DNA from: a bacterium
GTDB lineage: Bacteria > Planctomycetota > Planctomycetia > Pirellulales > Pirellulaceae
NCBI GenBank assembly: GCA_030430075.1
Contig: JAUIGN010000011.1
Location: 124,001 to 188,000 of the forward strand
Direction of reading: 5' to 3'
DNA length: 64,000 nt
Positions 19,217 through 27,277 of the stretch are shown here, in pieces. The notes beneath the pieces were generated by a model that had not been told where the DNA came from, did no database searches, and was given only the letters and a program-made list of their open reading frames with translations. The translations under genes and the position numbers were made by a program. How positions within the stretch are numbered: position 1 is the stretch's first letter; each line of letters starts with the position of its first letter.

Positions 19217-20476
19217 GTGACCCATCGCATTTGCTTTGCTGTCGTGGCTGGTTGGATACTCCTGTTGCAGCCGTTGGCGGCCGACGATGGTGTACCGGCA
19301 CTGGGGGTTCGTTGGACGATTTCCGATGACGATGCCGGGCAACTGGTCTCCCACGAAGACTTGGTCGCGGAGACGCTGGACGAACCGGTGGGGGATCCGG
19401 CCGGTGGGGATGACCGGCTGCTGGAGGACCTCGGCGAATCGCTCGACTTCTTCCCAGGCGGCGAAGAACCCTTTTCCGGGGGCGCCGCGATGCTCGTCCC
19501 GAATTCGCTTGGAGATTCCTTCTTTACCGGCGGGCAGATTGTGGGATTCGACGGAACGGTGGTCGTCGCCGACATCCCCGGCAGCCGTCGAGCGAAGATC
19601 GCGGAGAATCACAATGTCATGCCGCAAGACCGTGTCTACTTTATGTACCAAGGGTTCCACAACGCCGGGACCGTCGACAGCGACTTCAGTTCGTTCATCG
19701 GCACGTTCGACTACGGCGTAGACCGGTATACGCTGGGCTGGGAGAAGAAGCTGCTGGGCGGGATCGCCTCTGTTGACCTGCGGCTCCCATTTCGCACCCC
19801 GGTCAACCTCGATCTGGGTGGCTTCTTTGCCGGTAACGGTTCATCCTACCTGGACAATGTGGCGGCGACATTCAAGGTGCTGCTCGCGCAGACGGACGCC
19901 ACGGCGTTGTCGGCCGGAACCTCGCTGACGTTGCCGACGGCGGCGGACGTGACGGGGTTCGTCAACTCATCCGATTTTGTCCTGCAGAACGAGGCGGTGC
20001 ATCTCTCGCCCTTCCTCGGCATGTCGCAAGTTGTCACCGAACGGTTCTTTTGGCAGGGGTTTGCCCAACTGGATATCGACACCAACGGCAATCGTCTGAC
20101 CTCCGAGGACTTTTTTCCGACGGTTCCCCCACACATGCTGCAGGACCAGACGTTGCTCTACTTGGACGCATCGGCCGGCTATTGGCTGCACCGCGATCCG
20201 TGTGCGCCATGGTTGACCGGGTTGGCCGCCATGCTGGAGTTGCACTACACGGGGACGTTGGACGACGCCGACATTGTCTCCGCCCAGGGATTCGGTGATG
20301 CCGTTGTTGTCGGCAACACCGCCAACCGGGTCGACGTGCTCAATTTGACCGCCGGACTGCATGCCGAATTCGGACGCAAACTCGACGCCCGCACGGCAGC
20401 CGTCGTACCGTTGCGCGATGGTACGGATCGGATGTTTGATTTCGAACTGGTGGCACAGGTCAACTACAAGTTCTGA
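19217..20476 (+). CDS. Putative outer-membrane beta-barrel protein
   Basis: A 419-residue protein of no named family I can assign. GTG 19217 is preferred: AAAGGA lies 8 nt upstream, and the N-terminus becomes a signal peptide (ICFAVVAGWILLLQPLAADD). The body has alternating hydrophobic/polar stretches and ends in an aromatic strand (MFDFELVAQVNYKF), a terminal Phe typical of outer-membrane barrels. Local stretches such as RVYFMYQGFHNAG and RYTLGWEKKLLGG resemble planctomycete porin-like hypotheticals. A long acidic region after the leader (residues about 35-80) may be a periplasmic plug or linker. Transport or structural role is not determinable. Confidence 0.7.
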   Translation: MTHRICFAVVAGWILLLQPLAADDGVPALGVRWTISDDDAGQLVSHEDLVAETLDEPVGDPAGGDDRLLEDLGESLDFFPGGEEPFSGGAAMLVPNSLGDSFFTGGQIVGFDGTVVVADIPGSRRAKIAENHNVMPQDRVYFMYQGFHNAGTVDSDFSSFIGTFDYGVDRYTLGWEKKLLGGIASVDLRLPFRTPVNLDLGGFFAGNGSSYLDNVAATFKVLLAQTDATALSAGTSLTLPTAADVTGFVNSSDFVLQNEAVHLSPFLGMSQVVTERFFWQGFAQLDIDTNGNRLTSEDFFPTVPPHMLQDQTLLYLDASAGYWLHRDPCAPWLTGLAAMLELHYTGTLDDADIVSAQGFGDAVVVGNTANRVDVLNLTAGLHAEFGRKLDARTAAVVPLRDGTDRMFDFELVAQVNYKF

Positions 20477-20597
20477 GCCACGCGTCGTGAAAATGGTCCG
20501 GCAGCGTACGCGTTGCCATTCCGTACGTCCATTTTGAAGGGTGGGCACGGCGTTGACGTCCGCACGAATCCACCGTCGGCGCAATGCGCGGACGATC

Positions 20598-21161
20598 TCA
20601 ACGGTTACCGGCTGCTGGGGCACCTGGTCGAATACCGCCGTCAGCCGCGACGGGGCCGGTCGGTGTGATCAGCGGGTTCCAGGGAACGGTTGGTCGGAAG
20701 GTGACGCCTGCGTTAACGGGCGGCGCGACGTACCCGGCGGGGGCCAGGGCCTGCCGTTGGTCGACGGACTGTAACCACGACGCGGGACGGTTGCCGGGCG
20801 TGCCGTGCGAGATCGGAGCGAACCCGTGACCCTGCACTGCCCGCGGCCATGGCGCGCCCGGCCGAGTGGGCTTGGCGACCATGGTAGGGGGTAGCCGTTC
20901 GAAGGCCGGCCCAACCACCGGCGCCGTCCCAACCATCGGAACTGGCCCACACACCGGGGCAGGGCAGCAATGCCGGATCGGCCCAGGGCCGCAGGCGTGG
21001 CTGGTCCAGCCGCCAGGACTGCGAGGCCCGTTGGCGTGGTAGCCGGGACCGACGCCCCAGCCGAGATGGCGTCCCCAGGCCGTGTGCACGCCGGCTTGAC
21101 CGCTCGCCTGGTTGCTTGCCAGGATCACCACGGCCAACATCGTCAGAACAAACCGTCTCAT
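20598..21161 (-). CDS. Small secreted Gly/Pro-rich protein
   Basis: A 187-residue protein with a clear signal peptide (MRRFVLTMLAVVILASNQASG) and a GAGG ribosome site before ATG 21161. The mature part is rich in Gly, Pro and Ala, with HCCPAPVCGPVPM near the middle and no recognised domain. It resembles surface or structural low-complexity proteins of planctomycetes. The opposite strand is also open, but the leader and ribosome site favour this strand. Confidence 0.6.
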   Translation of the reverse strand: MRRFVLTMLAVVILASNQASGQAGVHTAWGRHLGWGVGPGYHANGPRSPGGWTSHACGPGPIRHCCPAPVCGPVPMVGTAPVVGPAFERLPPTMVAKPTRPGAPWPRAVQGHGFAPISHGTPGNRPASWLQSVDQRQALAPAGYVAPPVNAGVTFRPTVPWNPLITPTGPVAADGGIRPGAPAAGNR

Positions 21162-21316
21162 GGCAACCTCGCTCGCGACGCAGAAGGGGCGGTCGTGTCG
21201 TGAACGCACTGGGCGTCAGAGCAGGTATCGAACCGAATGCTGAGGTGTGTCGAGCCGGGCTGGCCGCGGCCGCCTGAATCGAGCGCGGTCCGATCGCGTC
21301 GTCACGAATGTACGGG

Positions 21317-22564
21317 TCATTTGCCTGTGGCGGGTGCCGACAGATCCGTTTTCGGGCCGACCGTCACGGTCGTATTGATCGCGTAGGGGTACGCTTCCAG
21401 CACTCGAGCAACGTCGGCCACGGTGATCGCCTGGTAACGCTCGACCGCCTGGCGGACCGTGATGTATTGCTGGCGCTGCAACCAGCCGGTGCCGATACCG
21501 AACATCCGGCTGGCAGAGCGTTCGGCCTGCAGCACCAGGCTCGAACAGATCTTGCTCTTGGCTCGTTCGAGTTCATCTTCGCGGACGCCGTCGCGCTGGG
21601 CCCGCTCCTGCAATTGATAGATCTTTTCCAGGTTGCTTGCGCAATCGTCCGGCGCGCAGCAGACGAAGGTCATTTGAATCCCGGTCCCCTGGTATTCGTA
21701 GGTACCAATGGATGCGAATTCGGCGTGCCCCGTATCCACCAACTCCCAGAACATGCGGCTGCCGCTATCGTCGCCGAGGACATTGGCGAGCAGGCGGGCG
21801 GCATACCGATCGTCGTCCATCACCGCCGGACCGTTGGCGATCTGAACGACATACTGCTGGACGGCCTGCGGCTTTTCCAGGGCGACGAACGCGGATCGGG
21901 GGGCGGCACGGGGGGCGTCGCGATGGACGGCAAATGGCTGCCAGTTCGCGGAGATTCGGGCCGCCTGGTCCACCAGCGCGGGAAAGTCGAGATTGCCGGC
22001 CGCGGCCAGCACAATGTTGCCGGGGCTGTACCGCTGCTCGAAGTACGCACGCATCTGCTGGACGGTCAATGCCGTGACGCTCTCGGTCGTGCCTAGCACG
22101 CTCTTCCCCAAGGGATGGCCCTCGAAATGGACGGCCATGCACTTCTCCGCCGCGCCAAACGGCGGTTGATCCTCGTACTTGGCGATCTCTTCCAAGATCA
22201 CTTTCTTCTCGACTTCGAAGTCCTCTTCGCGCAGCGACGGCCGCATGATGTCGCCCAGCAGGTCGACTACCTGCGCCTGGTGCTCGGGCAGCACGGCGGC
22301 GTAGTAGACCGTGTGCTCCTCGCTCGTGTAGGCGTTTGATTGTGAGCCGATCTCGTCCAGCTCGCGGTTGACGTCCGCCGCGGTCCGGGTCGGCGTGCCC
22401 TTGAACACCATGTGTTCCAGGAAATGGCTGACTCCGGAGACTTCGTCCGATTCATCCCGTGAACCGGTATTCACGAAGAAGCCGAATGCCGAGGAATAGG
22501 CTTTGGGATTGCATTCGGCGACGATTTGCAGGCCGTTGTCGAACGTGTGCTTAAGAAATTCCAA
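21317..22564 (-). CDS. M16 family zinc peptidase, catalytic subunit
   Basis: About 415 residues. The inverted zinc motif HFLEH (HxxEH, residues 47-51) is present, with downstream acidic residues (FEVEKKVILEEIAKYEDQP) supplying the third ligand. It is a single M16 unit of about 45 kDa, matching M16B-type peptidases that pair with an inactive partner. The start is taken as TTG 22564 with GGAG 7 nt upstream, overlapping the last codons of the preceding gene (stop at 22551); a GTG at 22588 is the alternative. The partner gene lies directly upstream, so the heterodimer is probably made from one transcript. Substrates are likely short peptides or leaders; this is inferred. Confidence 0.88.
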   Translation of the reverse strand: MEFLKHTFDNGLQIVAECNPKAYSSAFGFFVNTGSRDESDEVSGVSHFLEHMVFKGTPTRTAADVNRELDEIGSQSNAYTSEEHTVYYAAVLPEHQAQVVDLLGDIMRPSLREEDFEVEKKVILEEIAKYEDQPPFGAAEKCMAVHFEGHPLGKSVLGTTESVTALTVQQMRAYFEQRYSPGNIVLAAAGNLDFPALVDQAARISANWQPFAVHRDAPRAAPRSAFVALEKPQAVQQYVVQIANGPAVMDDDRYAARLLANVLGDDSGSRMFWELVDTGHAEFASIGTYEYQGTGIQMTFVCCAPDDCASNLEKIYQLQERAQRDGVREDELERAKSKICSSLVLQAERSASRMFGIGTGWLQRQQYITVRQAVERYQAITVADVARVLEAYPYAINTTVTVGPKTDLSAPATGK

Positions 22565-23795
22565 TCGTTGTCTCCAGCGGCTTCTCACCCAGGGTCACGA
22601 CGACCAGGTCTTGCGGCGGATGTTCGGCCAAATAGGCGTTGATACTTTGGCAGGTCAGGCCGTCAATCAGGCCTCCGACTTCCGCCAATGTGCGGACTCG
22701 CCCGAGGTGATACCAGTCGAAGGCGATCGAGCGGCTTCGCGAGTTGCTCGATTCCTGCATCATGATCAAGCCGCTCTTGATACGTGCCTTGAGCCGATTC
22801 AGCTCGTCCTCCGCGATGCCGTCCGCCAGCCGGACCAGTTCGGCGACCAGGACGTCCAGGGTCTCTTGGGCTCGCTCGGTCGTCGTCCCTGCGTAACAGA
22901 CGACGCTGCCGCGGTCCTTGAGCGAATCACAGGAGGCGGAGACGGCGTAGACCAGGCCCCGATTTTCGCGGATTTCGGTGAACAGACGCGAGCTCATGCC
23001 GTCACTCAAGACACCGACCGCGCCGCGGGCCTGCATGTAACCAGGGTCGGAATACGGCACGCTGGGGTAGGCCACCCCAATATGGGTCTGGCTGGAATCC
23101 GATGAAAGATGGTGATAACCGCCCGCCGGCGGCCGGCCTTCGATCGCCGGCGGCTCCGCGCCGCTCCAGTCGCCAAACAGGTTCTCCACGCAGTCACGCA
23201 GCGCGGGCCAGTCGAATTTCCCGGCCACGCTGAGAATCGCCCCGCTGGGACGATAGTGGCGTTCGATCATTTGTTGGATGTCGGCGAGACTTAAAACGCT
23301 GACCGCTTCCACCGAGCCGTGGGGAGGGCGGCCCCAAGGGTCACCATAGTGTCGCTGCCGGAGTTCGGTCATGGCGGATTGAGCCAGGTCATCGGCCGCC
23401 GCATAGATTTCCTGCAGGCAAACCAGCCGAGCGTCATCGAGCTGATCCTCGGGCAGATGGGGACACCGGACGACGTCCGCATAGATCTCCAGCACTGCGG
23501 GCAAACTGTCCGCCGGCATCGCCCCGGCAAACGACGTATGCGCATTCCGAATTCCGCCGGACGTGTCGGCGCCCAGCATCTCCAGATCTTCGATGAACTG
23601 GCGGCTGTCGCGCGACCCGCAGCCCCGCTGGACCATCTCGCAGGTGAGGTTGGCAAGCCCCCATTGGTCGCCCGGATCCCTGGCATAGCCGGCCGGCACC
23701 AACAAGGCGAAAGCTGCCGATTCCAGCCAGGGCATCGGCTCTGCCAAAAGCGTCAGGCCATTTGCCAGCTTGTGAATGTGAATCTCTTGCGGCAC
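22551..23795 (-). CDS. M16 family peptidase-like, non-catalytic subunit
   Basis: A 414-residue M16 protein in which the zinc motif is lost: the position of HxxEH reads GLANLTCEM. The C-terminal Arg/Tyr substrate-binding motif of M16 inactive subunits is kept (SRLFTEIRENRGLVYAVSA). Paired catalytic and non-catalytic single-unit M16 proteins are known in bacteria, resembling the two halves of mitochondrial processing peptidase. It starts MPQEIHIHKL and overlaps the downstream catalytic gene by about 14 nt, implying coupled synthesis. Confidence 0.87.
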   Translation of the reverse strand: MPQEIHIHKLANGLTLLAEPMPWLESAAFALLVPAGYARDPGDQWGLANLTCEMVQRGCGSRDSRQFIEDLEMLGADTSGGIRNAHTSFAGAMPADSLPAVLEIYADVVRCPHLPEDQLDDARLVCLQEIYAAADDLAQSAMTELRQRHYGDPWGRPPHGSVEAVSVLSLADIQQMIERHYRPSGAILSVAGKFDWPALRDCVENLFGDWSGAEPPAIEGRPPAGGYHHLSSDSSQTHIGVAYPSVPYSDPGYMQARGAVGVLSDGMSSRLFTEIRENRGLVYAVSASCDSLKDRGSVVCYAGTTTERAQETLDVLVAELVRLADGIAEDELNRLKARIKSGLIMMQESSNSRSRSIAFDWYHLGRVRTLAEVGGLIDGLTCQSINAYLAEHPPQDLVVVTLGEKPLETTIGIS

Positions 23796-24140
23796 GTAAT
23801 CGGAGCCTCGTTTTCCGGGTCGTCAGGTCGTAACCGCCGGCCGCTCGCAGCGACAGGCGGGAACATCGACCGATGTGGGGGCCAGGCGGGGGGGGACGGA
23901 TGGCGCGATCAACCGCGACCGTCCTCCCTTACGGTGGTCCATCGCCAACGCGCTGGCGTCGCCAAACCGGGATTGTCGGACGGGCTGCCTGATTGGGCTC
24001 GGCGAACTGCGGACAACCGGCCGGCCGGCAAGGGCCGCCCGCCGATCCACAGCAGCCGATCCACAGCAACTGCGACCACTTCCCGAACGTGGCCAGTCGC
24101 GTCGTGCCGTTTCCACGCAAACTAGAGGGTACTGTTCGGC
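23796..24140. other. Intergenic region, no feature recognised
   Basis: About 345 GC-rich bases between the M16 operon start and the GNAT gene end. A short direct repeat (GCCGATCCACAGCA, twice near 24040-24070) is the only structure seen. The M16 promoter should lie in its right half. Confidence 0.4.
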
Positions 24141-24728
24141 CTACGCATACGCAACGTCGGCAGCCTTATAAACCGTCCGGACAATCCGAAATCCGAGCCG
24201 CTGATACAAGCGAACCGCGCCGACGTTTTGGGCCGTCACCTCCAGATAAGCCTGCCGCAGCCCCGCTTCTTCAAAGCCTTGCAGCGCATGAAACAACAGC
24301 GCCGTCCCCAGTCCTCGGCCCCGATGACCGGGGGTGATGCCCAGGTTCTGAATTGCGCCAAAGCCGCGGTGGTCCCGGACCCCTTGGACTGTGCCGCAAA
24401 CCTCCGAGGATCCCACCTTCAATGTCCCGGCGGCAGCAGGCTCCACGCCGCCGGTGCACTCCAACAGCCATGTCGCCCTGGGAAGAAACCCGTCACGTCG
24501 GGATATCTCCGACATCAGCCGATGACAGCCTTCCCGGTTGCCCAGACAGGGGAACACGTTGGCGTCAATCTCGAAACAGAAACTACTGTACTTCGCCTCG
24601 GCGTGGGCGGCCACCAGGTCGCCCGACCACGCGCTCAGCGTGTAAGGCGGAGCAACCGGGGTCGGCAATTGCGGCACGCGCCCCAGGTCGATTTCCATCC
24701 GGTATCGCTTGAAATACGTCAAACCCAT
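24141..24728 (-). CDS. GNAT family N-acetyltransferase
   Basis: A 195-residue protein from MGLTYFKRYRMEIDLG. The acetyl-CoA pyrophosphate-binding motif is present in the C-terminal half (LGITPGHRGRGLGTALLFHAL, an RGxGxG/A type), followed by the typical NxxAxxLYxxLGF signature (QNVGAVRLYQRLGF). The N-terminal half (SGDLVAAHAEAKYSSFCFEIDANVFPCL) is shared by planctomycete GNAT homologues of unknown substrate. The frame runs open upstream to 25001, but that part is unlike a protein. It is divergent from the metal-transport operon. Confidence 0.85.
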   Translation of the reverse strand: MGLTYFKRYRMEIDLGRVPQLPTPVAPPYTLSAWSGDLVAAHAEAKYSSFCFEIDANVFPCLGNREGCHRLMSEISRRDGFLPRATWLLECTGGVEPAAAGTLKVGSSEVCGTVQGVRDHRGFGAIQNLGITPGHRGRGLGTALLFHALQGFEEAGLRQAYLEVTAQNVGAVRLYQRLGFRIVRTVYKAADVAYA

Positions 24729-25457
24729 CGAGGTCGACCCGTTGGAGCCCAAGTCCGCCTGGCCCGCTTCCCAATGGCGGGCCGCCTGGCCGCCCGTTTC
24801 CTTGGCCTGCGACGATCGTTGGCCGGCAATGTACCACCCCAGTTGCCATGGATTCCCCGTTGTGGAGCAATCCGCAGCAACGGTTCCACCGATCGCTGGG
24901 CTCATCGTATCGGCCGATATTCTTACCGTCAACCAATTTGAGGGCGGCTCGAACGGGGCCGTTCGAGCCGCTGATTCTCCGGCCCGGTATTGCGCCGTCA
25001 TCAGCGAAATTCATAGGCATCTTGAGAACCGGTCGAGCGGTCGTGGCGGGCCGCGTTTGCGCAAGCGGAGCGACCAAGGCGGCGGTCGCCAGGTAGCCAG
25101 CTTGAGTGGCCGGCGCGGCGAAGCGGCTTGACGCGTTTTGATCTGCAAAATATAGTTTTTGAGTACTCAAAAACTCGAGTTCCCCCATCCCCGGACGGCG
25201 GTCTGGTGACGCGACGTCGGGCAGCCGGCGAATGTGTGCCAGGTCGTAGGCTGCTGGCGACCCAGGCCGAATGAGGTAATGTCGATCGTGCCGCACCGAT
25301 TTCGTGCTCCGGTCGCTGTCGGTTGCGACGCTTCGGCGTCTCCGCGGACAAGGGACAATGTTCCCAGCCGGGACGGACCTGCGGTTGTTGAGTGGTCCTG
25401 CGGGGGCACTTGTTCCTTGCCAACGCTCTACGTGGTTGTCGTCGGAAGGCGTATTTG
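24729..25457. promoter_or_regulatory. Long divergent gene-free region
   Basis: About 730 bases between the GNAT gene (minus) and the metal-binding lipoprotein gene (plus), with no convincing ORF. It contains one striking element, a perfect 22-bp palindrome at 25154-25175 (separate entry). The rest shows no repeats or hairpins of note. Confidence 0.5.
25154..25175. promoter_or_regulatory. Perfect 22-bp palindrome, candidate metalloregulator operator
   Basis: AGTTTTTGAGT followed directly by ACTCAAAAACT, a gap-free inverted repeat about 280 bases upstream of the metal ABC operon. It is AT-rich in GC-rich surroundings. Size and symmetry fit an operator for a dimeric Fur- or DtxR-type regulator, but no bound protein can be named. 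A bidirectional hairpin is the alternative. Confidence 0.45.
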
Positions 25458-26459
25458 ATGGTCGGAAAGTTGATTCCCAGGTTGGTCCTCGTCGTGGCGG
25501 CATGGATCGTTGTTCACGGCTGTGGACCGGCCGGTCGCGATTCGGCTGAGCCGTCCGGGACGTCAGCGGGCGGGCCGGAGAAGATCGTCACGACGTGCGG
25601 GATGGTGACCGACATTGTCCGTAACGTGGTGGGAGAGCAGGGGGCCCGGGGAATCGTTGGCCTGATGGGGGAGGGCGTCGATCCTCATCTCTACAAGCCA
25701 ACCAGCAACGATGTTCGCCAACTGTTGCAGGCAGACGTCGTGGTATACGCCGGGCTGATGCTGGAAGGCCGGATGGCCGACCAATTGGAGAAGCTCGACC
25801 GGCCGGGCAAACTCGTGTTTGCGGTGACGGACGGCATTGATCGTCAGTACTTACGGGAGCCGCCTGAGTTTGAGGGGCATTATGATCCGCATGTCTGGAT
25901 GGACGTCCAGGCCTGGTTGCGGGGCGTCGACCATGTTGCCGAACGACTCGCAGAGGCCTACCCACATCATGCTGCAGCGTACGTCGAGCACGCGGCCGCT
26001 TATCGCGAAGAACTTCAGCGGCTGGATGACTATGCGCGTGAATCGATTGCCTCGATCCCTCCTGCCCAGCGTATCCTGGTGACGGCGCACGATGCCTTTG
26101 GCTACTTCGGCCGCGCCTACGATATCGAGGTCCGCGCGGTGCAGGGGCTGAGCACCGAGTCGGAAGCGGCGGTCCAGGACATCAACCGGTTGGTCGATCT
26201 GATCGTCGAGCGACGGGTTGCGGCGATTTTTGTCGAATCGAGCGTCTCGGAAAAAAACATCCGAGCGATCGTCGAAGGGGCAGCGCGGCGGAACTGGGAC
26301 GTCAAGATCGGCGGCGAATTGTACTCGGATGCCATGGGCGCTCCGGGCACGTATGAAGGAACCTACGTGGGGATGATTGACCACAACGTCACGGTGATCA
26401 CGCGGGCCCTGGGCGGCACGGCTCCCGCCGCCGGCTTGAATGGGAGCCTGGCACGATGA
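25458..26459 (+). CDS. Zinc/manganese ABC transporter substrate-binding lipoprotein
   Basis: A 333-residue TroA/ZnuA-type binding protein. ATG 25458 has GGAAGG upstream, and the N-terminus is a lipoprotein leader with Cys22 in VVHGC. Metal ligands fit His in EGVDPHLYKP, His in YDPHVWMD, His in VTAHDAFGYF and Asp in GELYSDAMG; four such positions are characteristic of the cluster A-I family. There is no long His-rich loop of the kind common in zinc-specific ZnuA, which leans towards manganese or mixed specificity; this is inference. It is the first gene of a four-gene importer and its stop overlaps the ATPase start (ATGA). Confidence 0.92.
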   Translation: MVGKLIPRLVLVVAAWIVVHGCGPAGRDSAEPSGTSAGGPEKIVTTCGMVTDIVRNVVGEQGARGIVGLMGEGVDPHLYKPTSNDVRQLLQADVVVYAGLMLEGRMADQLEKLDRPGKLVFAVTDGIDRQYLREPPEFEGHYDPHVWMDVQAWLRGVDHVAERLAEAYPHHAAAYVEHAAAYREELQRLDDYARESIASIPPAQRILVTAHDAFGYFGRAYDIEVRAVQGLSTESEAAVQDINRLVDLIVERRVAAIFVESSVSEKNIRAIVEGAARRNWDVKIGGELYSDAMGAPGTYEGTYVGMIDHNVTVITRALGGTAPAAGLNGSLAR

Positions 26460-27277
26460 TTCAATCGCCCTCCGAAGTTCCGGCGGCCCGCGACGCGGCG
26501 GCGGAGCATCCGGCGTCCGCGCCGCTCTCGATCCACGACATGACGGTCGCCTACCATCGCAAACCGGTATTGTGGGACATCGATTATGATGCGCCTGCCG
26601 GCAAGTTGGTCGCGATTATCGGCCCCAACGGCGCCGGCAAGAGCACGCTGATCAATGCCGTGCTCAACCTGGTTCCCAAGGCTTCTGGCGAGGTAAGGAT
26701 ATTCGGCAAGCCCTACACGCGGCAGCGGGGACGAGTCGGCTACGTGCCGCAACGGGAGAGTGTGGATTGGGACTTTCCCGTGAATGCCCTGGACGTGGTG
26801 CTGATGGGCATGTATCGCCGCATCGGGTGGTTTCGTCGCATCACGCGCCGCTACCGACTGTTGGCGATGGAAGCCCTGGATCGCGTGGGAATGGCGGACT
26901 ACGCGAAGCGGCAAATCAGCCAACTCTCCGGCGGCCAACAGCAACGCGTCTTTCTGGCCCGAGCACTCGCTCAGGACGCCGACCTGTACTTAATGGATGA
27001 ACCGTTCGCCGGCGTCGATGCGGCCACCGAACGGGCCATCGTGGAGATCTTGCGCGACTTGCGTTCGCGCGGCAAGACGACACTGGTGGTCCATCACGAT
27101 TTGCAGACGGTGAACGACTATTTCGACCACGTCGTGCTACTCAACATGCGGCTCATCGTGAGCGGTCCGACCGACGAGGTGTTTACGCGTGAAAACTTGC
27201 GCAAGACCTATGGCGGGAAGCTCGCCTTGCTTGATCAAGTTGGGCACAAGATGACCTTGCATGAGAGCGGCCCGTGA
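26456..27277 (+). CDS. Zinc/manganese ABC transporter ATP-binding protein
   Basis: A 273-residue ABC ATPase. Walker A is GPNGAGKST, signature LSGGQQQR, Walker B LYLMDEP, with the switch His in LVVHHDL. It resembles MntB/ZnuC-type ATPases of the ABC-3 family (KPVLWDIDYDAPAGKL, YVPQRESVDWDFPVN). The start overlaps the binding-protein stop by 4 nt, and the stop overlaps the permease start by 4 nt, so the operon is tightly coupled. Confidence 0.93.
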   Translation: MIQSPSEVPAARDAAAEHPASAPLSIHDMTVAYHRKPVLWDIDYDAPAGKLVAIIGPNGAGKSTLINAVLNLVPKASGEVRIFGKPYTRQRGRVGYVPQRESVDWDFPVNALDVVLMGMYRRIGWFRRITRRYRLLAMEALDRVGMADYAKRQISQLSGGQQQRVFLARALAQDADLYLMDEPFAGVDAATERAIVEILRDLRSRGKTTLVVHHDLQTVNDYFDHVVLLNMRLIVSGPTDEVFTRENLRKTYGGKLALLDQVGHKMTLHESGP

